NCBI RefSeq assembly: GCF_000194945.1
Contig: NZ_GL878507.1
Span: forward strand, 62,001-126,000
Source: Streptococcus sanguinis SK1 = NCTC 7863
GTDB lineage: Bacteria; Bacillota; Bacilli; Lactobacillales; Streptococcaceae
Reading direction: 5' to 3'
Length of the DNA stretch: 64,000 nt
Below the pieces are notes generated by a model that searched no databases, was not told the origin of the DNA, and saw only the letters and a list, made by a program, of their open reading frames with translations. Shown piece by piece: positions 29,222-37,873 of this stretch. Both the position numbers and the translations under genes were made by a program. Positions within the stretch are counted from its first letter, which is position 1. Every line of letters starts with the position of its first letter.

Positions 29222-29268
29222 AGTGATTGGTCCCTGTGTATGAAATTTAACAATCATACATCAAGGAG
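29179..29268 (+). promoter_or_regulatory. Two mutually exclusive hairpins in the mgtA leader
   Basis: Hairpin A: 29179-29196 (CATACACAGCCAATCGCT) pairs with 29222-29230 and 29234-29242 (AGTGATTGG and CTGTGTATG), 18 pairs with one G-U and a 3-base bulge. Hairpin B: TGTATGA (29237-29243) pairs with TCATACA (29254-29260), two bases before the mgtA ribosome site AAGGAG (29263-29268). The right arm of A and the left arm of B share 29237-29242, so only one can form. This is the layout of a translation-coupled attenuator. The pairing is seen; its role is inferred. Confidence 0.6.
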
Positions 29269-29274
29269 AAACCA

Positions 29275-31935
29275 ATGAAAACAGTAAAAGAAAGATTAGT
29301 TGCTGCTCTGCAGCTTCCTGTAAAAGAAACTCTGGCATTTTACAAGAGTTCCTTTCGCGGCCTGACAGAAGAGCAGGTCGAAGAAAATCGTGACCTTTAT
29401 GGTGAGAATATCATCACAAAGGGTCAGGAAGACTCTATTCTAAAGAAAATTTACGAGTCTATCATTAACCCCTTTACAGTCATCCTATTGGTGATTGCCC
29501 TAGTGTCCTTAGTAACAAATGTCTGGCTGGCTAAGCCTGGTGAGGAAGATCCGACAACTTCCATCATCATTGTTGTTCTGGTGCTGATTTCTGGAGGCAT
29601 TCGTTTTGTTCAGGAATTGCGGAGCGACCGCGCTGCTAGCAATCTGTCTCGGCTGATTGTCAACACGGCTACGGTTATCCGTGAAGGAGCAGAGCAGGAA
29701 CTTCCGATTGATGAGCTTGTTGTAGGAGACATCATCAAACTTAGTGCTGGAGACATGATTCCTGCAGATGTACTGCTGCTGGATTCGCGTGATTTCTTTG
29801 TTCAGCAGTCCGGCCTGACAGGGGAAAGTGATGCAGTAGAAAAGGTCTGTTTGGCCAAGTCAGATGAACAAAATCTCGATAGCCTTTTAGAAACAGAGTC
29901 GCTGGCCTTTATGGGAACCAACGTTATTTCCGGAAGAGCTACAGCTCTGGTGCTGGTGGTTGGCGATGAGACCATGATGGGAGCCATTGAGCAGACGCTT
30001 AACACCTATGATGAGCCGACCTCTTTTGAGCGCGAGATGAATAGCATTTCCTGGCTCTTGATTCGTCTGATGCTTATCATGGTTCCAGTCGTGTTCTTCA
30101 TAAACGGTCTGACAGACGGCGACTGGCTGGAAGCAGGTGTCTTTGCTCTCAGCGTTGGAGTTGGCTTGACTCCAGAAATGCTGCCTATGATTATCACAGC
30201 GAGCTTGGCTAAAGGTTCTATTATCATGGCTCAGGAAAAGGTCGTGATTAAGAAGCTGAATGCCATCCAAGACCTAGGAGCTATTGATATCCTTTGTACG
30301 GATAAGACAGGTACACTGACCCAAGACGAGATTGTGTTGGAATACCCGCTGGATATTCATGGTGATTTGGACCTAGCAGTGCTCCGTCGTGCCTTTCTCA
30401 ATTCCTACTATCAAACTGGTCTCAAAAATCTCATGGATCGGGCTATTATTAATCGGACGGAGAAAGAAGCAGAAAAGCATGAGATTGTCCGTAATCTAGA
30501 CCAAACCTTTAAGAAAATTGATGAACTGCCCTTTGATTTCGAGCGTCGTCGTATGAGTGTCATCGTCAAGGATGATGAGGATGTTATCAGCATGGTGACC
30601 AAGGGGGCCTTGGAGGAAATGCTGGCTATCTCTAGCCATGTAGAATACAAGAAACGCATTACAGTACTGACTGAGGAGATTCGTCAGGAAATCCTTTCGG
30701 AAGTGTCCCAACTCAATGAGCAAGGTCTGCGCGTGCTTGGTGTTAGCTACAAGTCAGACTTAGAAGAAGATTACAACTATGAATTGAAGGATGAGTCCGA
30801 CATGATTTTGACGGGCTATCTGGCTTTCCTAGATCCTCCTAAGTCATCTGCGGCTCCAGCTATTGAAACCTTGGCTGAGTACGGAGTTGCTACTAAGATT
30901 TTGACCGGTGATAATGATAAGGTGACCCAGGCAGTTTGTGAAAAGGTTGGGTTAGATGTAGATAATATCTTACTAGGCGTAGAGGTAGATGCTTTATCAG
31001 ATGAGGAATTGAGCCAAGCAGTAGAGCATACAACGGTTTTTGCCAAGCTCTCACCTGACCAAAAAGCTCGGATCATTCTCCAACTCAAGGCCAATGGTCA
31101 CAAGGTTGGCTACATGGGTGATGGTATCAATGATGCACCTTCTATGAAGGTAGCAGATGTGGGTATTTCTGTTGATACAGCTGTCGATATTGCCAAGGAA
31201 ACGGCAGATGTCATTCTGCTGGACAAGGACCTCATGGTTCTGGAGAAGGGGTTGGTAGAGGGACGCAAGGTCTATGCCAACATGACCAAGTACATTAAGA
31301 TGACGGTCAGTTCCAATTTTGGGAATATCTTTTCTCTTCTCTTTGCTAGCATTTTTCTGCCTTTTCTACCTATGGCACCAGTTCATCTGATTGTCCTCAA
31401 TCTGGTTTATGACCTGTCCTGTATCGCTCTGCCCTTTGATAATGTGGATAGTGAATTTCTCAAGAGACCTCATATCTGGTCAGCCACTTCCATTACCCGA
31501 TTTATGGCTTGGATTGGACCGATTTCATCCGTTTTTGATGTTTTGACCTATCTGGTGCTCTACTTTATTATCGTGCCTATGATAACAGGAGGTAGCTATC
31601 AAGCAGGTAGTGGACAGGCAGAGACCTTTATCACTCTTTTTCAAACAGGCTGGTTCATTGAGTCTATGTGGACTCAGACCATGGTCATCTACATGCTACG
31701 CTCACCTAAGCTGCCATTTGTGCAAAGCCGTCCTGCTTTATCTGTCATTGTGACGACCATGGCAGCAGCCCTCTTTGTTACTTCCCTGCCATACAGCCTC
31801 TTTGCGTCAGTTCTGAAGACAGCTCCGCTGAATGGCACTTATTTCCTTTTCCTCCTCTTGATTATTGCGCTTTATATGGTTAGTGTAACCCTTGTTAAAC
31901 ACCTTTATATCAAGCGCTATAGAGAATGGCTGTAA
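29275..31935 (+). CDS. mgtA: Mg2+-transporting P-type ATPase
   Basis: An 886-residue P-type ATPase of the MgtA/MgtB class. Phosphorylated D343 lies in CTDKTGTLT; the actuator motif LTGESD (about 182-187), the hinge MGDGINDAPS and a C-terminal six-helix bundle are all present, so it looks intact. It imports Mg2+ across the cell membrane at low external Mg2+. It differs from the pneumococcal Mn2+/Ca2+ exporter of similar name. It follows an M-box, a GST-like gene and a leader ORF, all of which suggest Mg2+-dependent expression. Confidence 0.93.
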   Translation: MKTVKERLVAALQLPVKETLAFYKSSFRGLTEEQVEENRDLYGENIITKGQEDSILKKIYESIINPFTVILLVIALVSLVTNVWLAKPGEEDPTTSIIIVVLVLISGGIRFVQELRSDRAASNLSRLIVNTATVIREGAEQELPIDELVVGDIIKLSAGDMIPADVLLLDSRDFFVQQSGLTGESDAVEKVCLAKSDEQNLDSLLETESLAFMGTNVISGRATALVLVVGDETMMGAIEQTLNTYDEPTSFEREMNSISWLLIRLMLIMVPVVFFINGLTDGDWLEAGVFALSVGVGLTPEMLPMIITASLAKGSIIMAQEKVVIKKLNAIQDLGAIDILCTDKTGTLTQDEIVLEYPLDIHGDLDLAVLRRAFLNSYYQTGLKNLMDRAIINRTEKEAEKHEIVRNLDQTFKKIDELPFDFERRRMSVIVKDDEDVISMVTKGALEEMLAISSHVEYKKRITVLTEEIRQEILSEVSQLNEQGLRVLGVSYKSDLEEDYNYELKDESDMILTGYLAFLDPPKSSAAPAIETLAEYGVATKILTGDNDKVTQAVCEKVGLDVDNILLGVEVDALSDEELSQAVEHTTVFAKLSPDQKARIILQLKANGHKVGYMGDGINDAPSMKVADVGISVDTAVDIAKETADVILLDKDLMVLEKGLVEGRKVYANMTKYIKMTVSSNFGNIFSLLFASIFLPFLPMAPVHLIVLNLVYDLSCIALPFDNVDSEFLKRPHIWSATSITRFMAWIGPISSVFDVLTYLVLYFIIVPMITGGSYQAGSGQAETFITLFQTGWFIESMWTQTMVIYMLRSPKLPFVQSRPALSVIVTTMAAALFVTSLPYSLFASVLKTAPLNGTYFLFLLLIIALYMVSVTLVKHLYIKRYREWL

Positions 31936-31951
31936 GGTGAAGAAAATCTGT

Positions 31952-31992
31952 GAAAAGGCTTGCTTATAGCAAGCCTTTTCACACTTTTTTTT
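31952..31992 (+). terminator. Terminator after mgtA
   Basis: GAAAAGGCTTGC (31952-31963) pairs perfectly with GCAAGCCTTTTC (31969-31980), followed by ACAC and eight T. Confidence 0.9.
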
Positions 31993-32033
31993 GATATAAT
32001 AAGAAGAATAAATTGAAAGAAGGAAATCCAATC

Positions 32034-32663
32034 ATGGGAAAACTTGAAGTTATCGCTCATCCACTAATTCAGCATAAATTGTCTATCTTGCGTCGTACAG
32101 ATACCTCTACCAAGGCTTTTCGTGAATTAGTTGATGAAATCGCAATGCTCATGGGATATGAAGTTTTGCGCGATTTACCACTTGAAGATGTAGAAATTGA
32201 AACACCGATTACGAAAACCATTCAAAAGCAGATTGCAGGGAAAAAATTAGCTATTGTACCAATCCTGCGGGCTGGTATTGGCATGGTGGATGGACTTCTG
32301 AGCTTGGTTCCAGCAGCTAAAGTTGGGCATATCGGAATGTACCGTGATGAAGAAACCCTGAAGCCGGTTGAATATTTGGTAAAGCTGCCAGAAGATATTG
32401 ACCAACGTCAGATTTTTGTTGTAGATCCAATGCTAGCCACGGGTGGTTCTGCGATCTTGGCGGTGGATTCTCTGAAAAAACGTGGTGCTAGCCACATTAC
32501 ATTTGTATGTTTGGTTTCAGCGCCTGAAGGAGTAAAAGCCTTGCAAGAAGCTCATCCAGATGTTGATATTTTTACAGCGGCTCTGGATGACCACCTCAAT
32601 GACCATGGTTATATCGTACCAGGACTAGGAGATGCAGGAGATCGTCTGTTCGGAACTAAATAA
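32034..32663 (+). CDS. upp: Uracil phosphoribosyltransferase
   Basis: A 209-residue enzyme that makes UMP from uracil and PRPP for pyrimidine salvage. The PRPP-binding loop is [11 protein letters not shown] (about 128-138), and the C-terminus [13 protein letters not shown] is typical of the family. The frame opens at 32013, but AAGG at about 32020 and the conserved [10 protein letters not shown] select 32034. An extended -10 (TGATATAAT, to 32000) lies upstream, right after the mgtA terminator. Single-gene unit. Confidence 0.95.
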
Positions 32664-32672
32664 AAGTTTCTA

Positions 32673-32702
32673 TTTGACCTTTTTTGACCAAAAGGATATA
32701 AT
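32673..32702 (+). promoter_or_regulatory. clpP promoter with a CtsR box
   Basis: TTTGACC-TTT-TTTGACC (32673-32689) is the reverse complement of the CtsR heptad pair GGTCAAA-NAN-GGTCAAA. Its first half contains the -35 TTGACC, and TATAAT (32697-32702) follows after 17 bases. Heat-shock control by CtsR is therefore expected. Confidence 0.88.
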
Positions 32703-32770
32703 AGTCTCGTAATTTGAAATTCTATTTCCTAGTTTGATGGAAAATTTTAAAAAGAGAAAGAGAGAAAACT

Positions 32771-33361
32771 ATGATTCCTGTAGTTATTGAACAAACCAGC
32801 CGAGGGGAGCGCTCCTATGATATTTACTCCCGGCTATTAAAAGATCGGATTATCATGCTGACTGGCCCAGTAGAGGACAATATGGCTAATTCAGTCATTG
32901 CCCAGCTCCTTTTCTTGGATGCACAGGACAATACTAAAGATATTTATCTCTATGTAAATACGCCGGGGGGATCCGTTTCAGCAGGTCTGGCTATTGTGGA
33001 TACTATGAACTTCATCAAGTCTGATGTTCAGACCATTGTTATGGGTGTAGCTGCCAGCATGGGAACAATCATTGCTTCCAGTGGTGCTAAGGGCAAACGC
33101 TTCATGCTTCCAAATGCAGAATATCTGATTCACCAGCCGATGGGCGGAGCTGGAAGCGGCACTCAGCAAACAGATATGGCCATTGTAGCTGAGCACTTGC
33201 TTAGAACTCGTAATACCTTGGAAAAAATCTTAGCTGAAAACTCTGGCAAGTCCGTTGAGCAAATCCACAAGGATGCAGAACGTGATTACTGGATGAGCGC
33301 TCAAGAAACCTTGGAATACGGCTTTATTGACGAAATCATGGAAAATAGCAACTTGAACTAA
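32771..33361 (+). CDS. clpP: ATP-dependent Clp protease proteolytic subunit
   Basis: A 196-residue serine protease subunit of the ClpP barrel. The catalytic triad is S96 (GVAASMGT), H121 (LIHQP) and D172 (AERDYW). It assembles into a double heptamer and works with ClpC/ClpE/ClpX to degrade misfolded and regulatory proteins in the cytoplasm. AAAGAGAG precedes the start. Its promoter carries a CtsR box and a terminator follows directly. Confidence 0.97.
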   Translation: MIPVVIEQTSRGERSYDIYSRLLKDRIIMLTGPVEDNMANSVIAQLLFLDAQDNTKDIYLYVNTPGGSVSAGLAIVDTMNFIKSDVQTIVMGVAASMGTIIASSGAKGKRFMLPNAEYLIHQPMGGAGSGTQQTDMAIVAEHLLRTRNTLEKILAENSGKSVEQIHKDAERDYWMSAQETLEYGFIDEIMENSNLN

Positions 33362-33366
33362 CATAG

Positions 33367-33393
33367 GAGGAGCCAAAACCGGCTCCTTTTTTT
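33367..33393 (+). terminator. Terminator after clpP
   Basis: GGAGCC (33369-33374) pairs with GGCTCC (33381-33386), followed by seven T. Confidence 0.88.
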
Positions 33394-33522
33394 GTTGCTT
33401 TGAGTCTGACAAGTTACCAAGTTCAGGTGATTTAAGCAGGCCATAAAGCTTTTCAGGGCTAGTTTTTTTGCCCTATCTTTGCTATAATCATCTAAGAACT
33501 ACATGGACCGGAAAGGAGTTTT

Positions 33523-33792
33523 ATGATAGAGAGAGAAGAAAGAGTGGGCTTGATTGTCTATCTTTACTATAATCGAGATGCCAAAAAACTGGCGAACTTC
33601 GGTGATATTATTTATCATTCTAAGAAGCATCGTTATCTGCATCTCTATGTCAAGCAAGAGGACGCCCAGAACTTACAGGAGAATCTGCCCAAGGAGCGCT
33701 ATGTTAAGCAAGTTCGGATTTCTCACATAAAAGAACTGGATCAAAACTTTGTTGGAAGCCTGTATAGAGAGCAAGAAAACGTTATCATTTGA
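33523..33792 (+). CDS. ylbG: YlbG family protein (DUF2129, UPF0298)
   Basis: An 89-residue small cytoplasmic protein with the family blocks [29 protein letters not shown] and [10 protein letters not shown]. The function is unknown; in Bacillus ylbG lies next to ylbF. GGAAAGGAG precedes the start. It sits alone between clpP and livJ, an order conserved in streptococci. Confidence 0.88.
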   Translation: MIEREERVGLIVYLYYNRDAKKLANFGDIIYHSKKHRYLHLYVKQEDAQNLQENLPKERYVKQVRISHIKELDQNFVGSLYREQENVII

Positions 33793-33810
33793 TAAAATTT
33801 CTATAAGGGG

Positions 33811-33839
33811 TTGACAATTGTCAGATAATTCGATATATT
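33811..33839 (+). promoter_or_regulatory. livJ promoter with a CodY box
   Basis: TTGACA (33811-33816) and TATATT (33834-33839) are spaced 17 bases. AATTGTCAGATAATT (33816-33830) matches the CodY consensus AATTTTCWGAAAATT at 13 of 15 positions and fills the spacer, so repression when branched-chain amino acids are plentiful is likely. Confidence 0.82.
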
Positions 33840-33880
33840 CTTACTATATCATCAATCAAATCACTTAAGGAGATTTCGGA

Positions 33881-35041
33881 ATGAAGAAAAAATTTGCACT
33901 ATCCTTAGTAGCTTTTGCTAGTGCGGCCCTTCTCGCAGCTTGTGGAGAAGTATCCAATAACAACTCAACAGCAACTGGTACAGAAATTGGCGATACGATT
34001 AAATTTGGTTTTAACTTTGAAGAATCAGGTGAAGTAGCAGCCTACGGTACAGCTGAACAACATGGTGCTCAGTTGGCAGTTGATGAAATCAACGCTGCTG
34101 GCGGTGTTGATGGCAAGAAGATTGAAGTTACTGATAAGGATAACAAATCAGAAACAGCTGAAGCATCTACCATCACTACTAGCTTGGTTACCCAAAGCAA
34201 GGTAAATGCAATCATTGGTCCTGCGACTTCTGGAGCTACTGCTTCAGCTACTGCAAATGCTGCTAAAGCAGGTGTACCAATCATTACACCAAGTGCGACA
34301 CAGGATGACCTGACCAACAAGCAAGATTATCTTTACCGTGCAACCTTCATTGATAGCTACCAAGGTAAAATCATTTCTAAGTATGTTACTGACAACTTGA
34401 AAGCTAAGAAAGTCGTTCTTTACTACGACCAATCTAGTGACTACGCTAAAGGAATGGCGGATGCCTTCAAGAAGGAATTCAAGGGTGAGATTGTAGCAAC
34501 AGAAACTTTCCAATCCAAGGATACAGACTTCCAAGCTGCTTTGACAAAGATTAAGGGCAAAGAATTTGACGCTCTGGTTGTTCCAGGTTACTATACAGAA
34601 GCTGGTAAAATTGTCAATCAAGCGCGTGGTTTGGGTATTGACCAAACAATCGTTGGTCCTGATGGGTTTGGTGATGCTAAGTTCGTTGAGCAAGCAACTC
34701 CTGCTGCAGCTACAAATGTTTACTATGTATCTGGCTTTACAACTTCTGGTGAAATGTCAGAAAAAGCTAAGAAGTTTATTGAAGCATACAAAGCTAAGTA
34801 CAAAGAAGAACCATCTATGTTTGCAGCTCTGGCATATGACTCTGTTTATATGGCAGCAGAAGCAGCCAAAGGTGCTAAAACTTCTGTAGATATCAAAGAC
34901 AACTTGGCTAAGCTTAAAGATTTCGATGGAGTGACCGGTTCAATCACTATTGATAAAGATCACAATCCAGTGAAAACAGCTCTGATGATTGGCTTGAAAG
35001 ACGGTCAAGTAGATACTGTAGAAACAGTTAAAGCGGAATAA
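33881..35041 (+). CDS. livJ: Branched-chain amino acid ABC transporter, substrate-binding lipoprotein
   Basis: A 386-residue lipoprotein with a signal peptide and lipobox LLAAC (lipidated C21), followed by a type I periplasmic-binding fold (IKFGFNFEESGEVAAYG; then IGPATSGAT). It binds Leu/Ile/Val outside the membrane and delivers them to LivHM. AAGGAG precedes the start. The gene has its own terminator region, so it can be made in excess over the membrane components that follow. Confidence 0.93.
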   Translation: MKKKFALSLVAFASAALLAACGEVSNNNSTATGTEIGDTIKFGFNFEESGEVAAYGTAEQHGAQLAVDEINAAGGVDGKKIEVTDKDNKSETAEASTITTSLVTQSKVNAIIGPATSGATASATANAAKAGVPIITPSATQDDLTNKQDYLYRATFIDSYQGKIISKYVTDNLKAKKVVLYYDQSSDYAKGMADAFKKEFKGEIVATETFQSKDTDFQAALTKIKGKEFDALVVPGYYTEAGKIVNQARGLGIDQTIVGPDGFGDAKFVEQATPAAATNVYYVSGFTTSGEMSEKAKKFIEAYKAKYKEEPSMFAALAYDSVYMAAEAAKGAKTSVDIKDNLAKLKDFDGVTGSITIDKDHNPVKTALMIGLKDGQVDTVETVKAE

Positions 35042-35050
35042 TAGTTACGA

Positions 35051-35072
35051 GGCTGGGGCTATCCCAGTCTTT
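35051..35072 (+). terminator. Attenuating stem-loop after livJ
   Basis: GGCTGGG (35051-35057) pairs with CCCAGTC (35063-35069). The T tail is short, so partial read-through into livH is expected. Confidence 0.6.
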
Positions 35073-35202
35073 GACTTGTTTTCTATTTCTAGTTGCTTGA
35101 GCAAGTTAGTAGATGATTTCTTTATAAATCTACGGATTTGAAAGAGTATTGTTTTATAATCTATTCTTCTTCGTTTCTCAATCAACTATTATTCGTATTT
35201 TG

Positions 35203-35262
35203 GGAGTGGGATGATAAAATCACGACCTAGTCTGCTGATTTTTGTCCCATTCCTTATTTTAT
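35203..35262. repeat. Streptococcal intergenic hairpin element (GAGTGGGA type)
   Basis: GGAGTGGGATGATAAAATCA (35203-35222) pairs imperfectly with TGATTTTTGTCCCATTCC (35236-35253) and is followed by a T-rich tail. Elements with GAGTGGGA/TCCCATTCC arms are frequent between streptococcal genes. A 5' arm with the same GAGTGGGATGA core recurs at 40635. Confidence 0.6.
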
Positions 35263-35282
35263 TATAGAAAGAGTGGTGTCTA

Positions 35283-36152
35283 ATGCTCCAACAATTAGTC
35301 AACGGTCTAATCCTGGGTAGTGTTTATGCGCTTCTGGCTTTGGGTTATACCATGGTTTATGGGATTATTAAGCTGATTAACTTTGCTCATGGCGATATCT
35401 ATATGATTGGTGCCTTTATGGGTTATTACTTGATTAATATCTTGAAGTTTAATTTCTTCCTTTCTCTCATTTTAGCGATGATTGGGACAGCGATTCTCGG
35501 TGTGCTTATTGAGTTTTTAGCCTATCGTCCTCTGCGAAATTCGACTCGGATTGCGGCTTTGATTACAGCCATTGGGGTCTCTTTTCTCCTCGAGTATGGC
35601 ATGATTTTCTTTGTCGGTGCCAATACTCGTTCCTTCCCACAGGTTATTAAAACAGTACGCTTTAACTTAGGGCCGATTTCTATCTCAAATATTCAGCTGC
35701 TGATTTTGGGAATTTCGATTTTCCTCATGGTGGCTCTGCAGTTTATCGTGCAGAAGACAAAGATGGGTAAGGCTATGCGTGCTGTGTCTGTAGATAGTGA
35801 TGCTGCTCAGCTCATGGGAATCAATGTCAATCGGACAATCAGCTTCACCTTTGCTTTGGGGTCAGCTCTTGCAGGAGCTGCTGGTGTTCTAATTGCCCTT
35901 TATTATAATTCATTGGAGCCTCTGATGGGGATGACTCCAGGTATTAAGTCCTTTGTAGCGGCCGTTCTCGGTGGTATTGGAATCATTCCTGGTGCCGCGC
36001 TTGGTGGCTTTGTTATCGGTCTTTTGGAGACTTTTGCGACAGCGCTTGGACTATCTGATTTCCGTGATGCCATTGTCTATGCGATTTTGATTGTCATTCT
36101 TCTGATCCGTCCAGCTGGTATCCTTGGCAAAAATGTGAAAGAGAAGGTGTAA
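35283..36152 (+). CDS. livH: Branched-chain amino acid ABC transporter permease LivH
   Basis: A 289-residue permease with about eight helices; the family motifs GSVYALLALGYTMVYGII (N-terminal) and VAAVLGGIGIIPGAALGG (the EAA-like cytoplasmic loop) are clear. It forms the channel with LivM. Only 3 bases separate it from livM, and the operon livHMGF is tightly packed. AGAAAGAG precedes the start. Confidence 0.93.
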   Translation: MLQQLVNGLILGSVYALLALGYTMVYGIIKLINFAHGDIYMIGAFMGYYLINILKFNFFLSLILAMIGTAILGVLIEFLAYRPLRNSTRIAALITAIGVSFLLEYGMIFFVGANTRSFPQVIKTVRFNLGPISISNIQLLILGISIFLMVALQFIVQKTKMGKAMRAVSVDSDAAQLMGINVNRTISFTFALGSALAGAAGVLIALYYNSLEPLMGMTPGIKSFVAAVLGGIGIIPGAALGGFVIGLLETFATALGLSDFRDAIVYAILIVILLIRPAGILGKNVKEKV

Positions 36153-36155
36153 GGT

Positions 36156-37109
36156 ATGAAAAAGAATTTAAAGGTAAATATTTTCTGGCTTGGCCTTGTC
36201 TTAATTGGCTACTTGTTGATGACAGTATTGGTTAGTGCCGGTGTTCTCAATGCTTTTTACATTCAAATCTTAGAACAGATTGGGATTAATATTATTCTGG
36301 CGGTCGGGCTCAATCTCATTGTCGGATTCTCAGGTCAATTCTCTCTTGGCCATGCTGGTTTTATGGCAATCGGTGCCTACGCAGTAGCCATTATTGGCTC
36401 TAAATCGCCAACTTATGGAGCTTTCTTTATTGCTATGTTGGCTGGAGCTATCATTGCTGGTATTGTGGCTTTGGCAGTCGGTTTGCCAACGCTTCGTCTT
36501 AAAGGAGACTATCTCGCGATTGCGACTCTTGGTGTCTCAGAGATTATACGGATTCTGATTATTAATGGCGGTACTTTGACGAATGGCGCAGCTGGTATCC
36601 TATCCATTCCGCCCTTTACCTCTTGGCAGATGGTCTATGTCTTTGTTGTTATCACAACTATTTTAACCTTGAATTTCCTGCGCAGTCCTATCGGTCGCAG
36701 CACTCTGTCTGTTCGTGAGGATGAGATTGCTGCCGAGTCTGTTGGGGTTAATACTACTAGAATCAAAGTGACAGCCTTTGTCTTGGGAGCTATCACGGCT
36801 TCGATTGCTGGCTCTCTTCAAGCTGGCTTTGTTGGGTCAGTCGTTCCTAAGGACTATTCCTTTACTAACACTATCAATATCTTGATTATTGTCGTTTTTG
36901 GTGGTCTAGGATCTATGACTGGAACTATCGTAGCTGCAGTAGTATTGGGAATTCTCAATATGCTGCTGCAGGATGTGTCCAGCATTCGGATGATTGTCTA
37001 TTCTTTGGCCTTAATCTTGGTCATGATTTTCCGTCCTGGCGGACTTTTGGGAACTTGGGAGCTGAGCTTGTCTAAGCTTTTCAAAAAGAATAAGGAGGTC
37101 AAAGAATAA
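36156..37109 (+). CDS. livM: Branched-chain amino acid ABC transporter permease LivM
   Basis: A 317-residue permease of the LivM type with about eight to nine helices, the motif GLNLIVGFSGQFSLGHAGF near residue 50, and IVVFGGLGSMTGTIVAA as the loop that contacts the ATPases. It partners LivH. Its stop overlaps the livG start by 1 base (TAATG). Confidence 0.93.
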   Translation: MKKNLKVNIFWLGLVLIGYLLMTVLVSAGVLNAFYIQILEQIGINIILAVGLNLIVGFSGQFSLGHAGFMAIGAYAVAIIGSKSPTYGAFFIAMLAGAIIAGIVALAVGLPTLRLKGDYLAIATLGVSEIIRILIINGGTLTNGAAGILSIPPFTSWQMVYVFVVITTILTLNFLRSPIGRSTLSVREDEIAAESVGVNTTRIKVTAFVLGAITASIAGSLQAGFVGSVVPKDYSFTNTINILIIVVFGGLGSMTGTIVAAVVLGILNMLLQDVSSIRMIVYSLALILVMIFRPGGLLGTWELSLSKLFKKNKEVKE

Positions 37110-37873
37110 TGGCACTTCTTGATGTGAAAAATCTAACTAAAAACTTTGGCGGTCTGACTGCTGTCAGCGATGTAACCTTGGAACTCAACGAGGGCGAGCT
37201 GGTTGGTCTGATTGGCCCTAATGGTGCAGGAAAAACGACCCTTTTTAACCTCTTGACTGGTGTTTATGAGCCTAGTGAAGGAACAGTGACACTAGATGGT
37301 CATTTGCTCAATGGTAAGGTACCTTACAAGATTGCTTCTTTAGGTCTAGGGCGGACCTTCCAAAACATCCGGCTCTTTAAGGACCTTAGTGTTTTGGATA
37401 ATGTTTTGATTGCCTTTGGTAATCATCATAAGGCTCATGTGTTGGCTTCTTTCCTCCGCCTGCCAGCTTACTATAAAAACGAAGAAGAACTCAAAGCTAA
37501 GGCTTTGGAGTTGCTGAAAATTTTTGACTTGGACAAGGAAGCAGAAACCTTGGCTAAGAACTTAGCTTATGGTCAGCAGCGCCGCTTGGAGATTGTTCGG
37601 GCTTTGGCAACGGAGCCAAAGATCCTTTTCTTGGATGAGCCTGCTGCAGGGATGAACCCTCAGGAGACAGCAGAGCTGACTGCATTGATTCGACGGATTA
37701 AAAACGAATTTAACATTACCATCATGCTAATTGAGCATGATATGAGTCTGGTAATGGAAGTCACTGAGCGCATCTATGTGCTGGAGTACGGCCGCTTGAT
37801 TGCGCACGGAACACCTGATGAAATCAAGAATGACAAACGCGTTATTGAAGCATATCTAGGAGGTGAAGCCTAA
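37109..37873 (+). CDS. livG: Branched-chain amino acid ABC transporter ATPase LivG
   Basis: A 254-residue ATPase with Walker A GPNGAGKTT (about 36-44), a LivG-type signature LAYGQQRRLE (in place of LSGGQ), and Walker B ILFLDEPAAGMNP. The longer loop after Walker A and RTFQNIRLF are typical of LivG. It overlaps livM and livF by 1 base each, so the subunits are translationally coupled. Confidence 0.94.
   Translation: MALLDVKNLTKNFGGLTAVSDVTLELNEGELVGLIGPNGAGKTTLFNLLTGVYEPSEGTVTLDGHLLNGKVPYKIASLGLGRTFQNIRLFKDLSVLDNVLIAFGNHHKAHVLASFLRLPAYYKNEEELKAKALELLKIFDLDKEAETLAKNLAYGQQRRLEIVRALATEPKILFLDEPAAGMNPQETAELTALIRRIKNEFNITIMLIEHDMSLVMEVTERIYVLEYGRLIAHGTPDEIKNDKRVIEAYLGGEA

Noticed and set aside
35190..35197. 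ComX cin-box (TACGAATA on the minus strand)
   Set aside because: It points towards the end of livJ with no gene to drive; an 8-base match is likely by chance.
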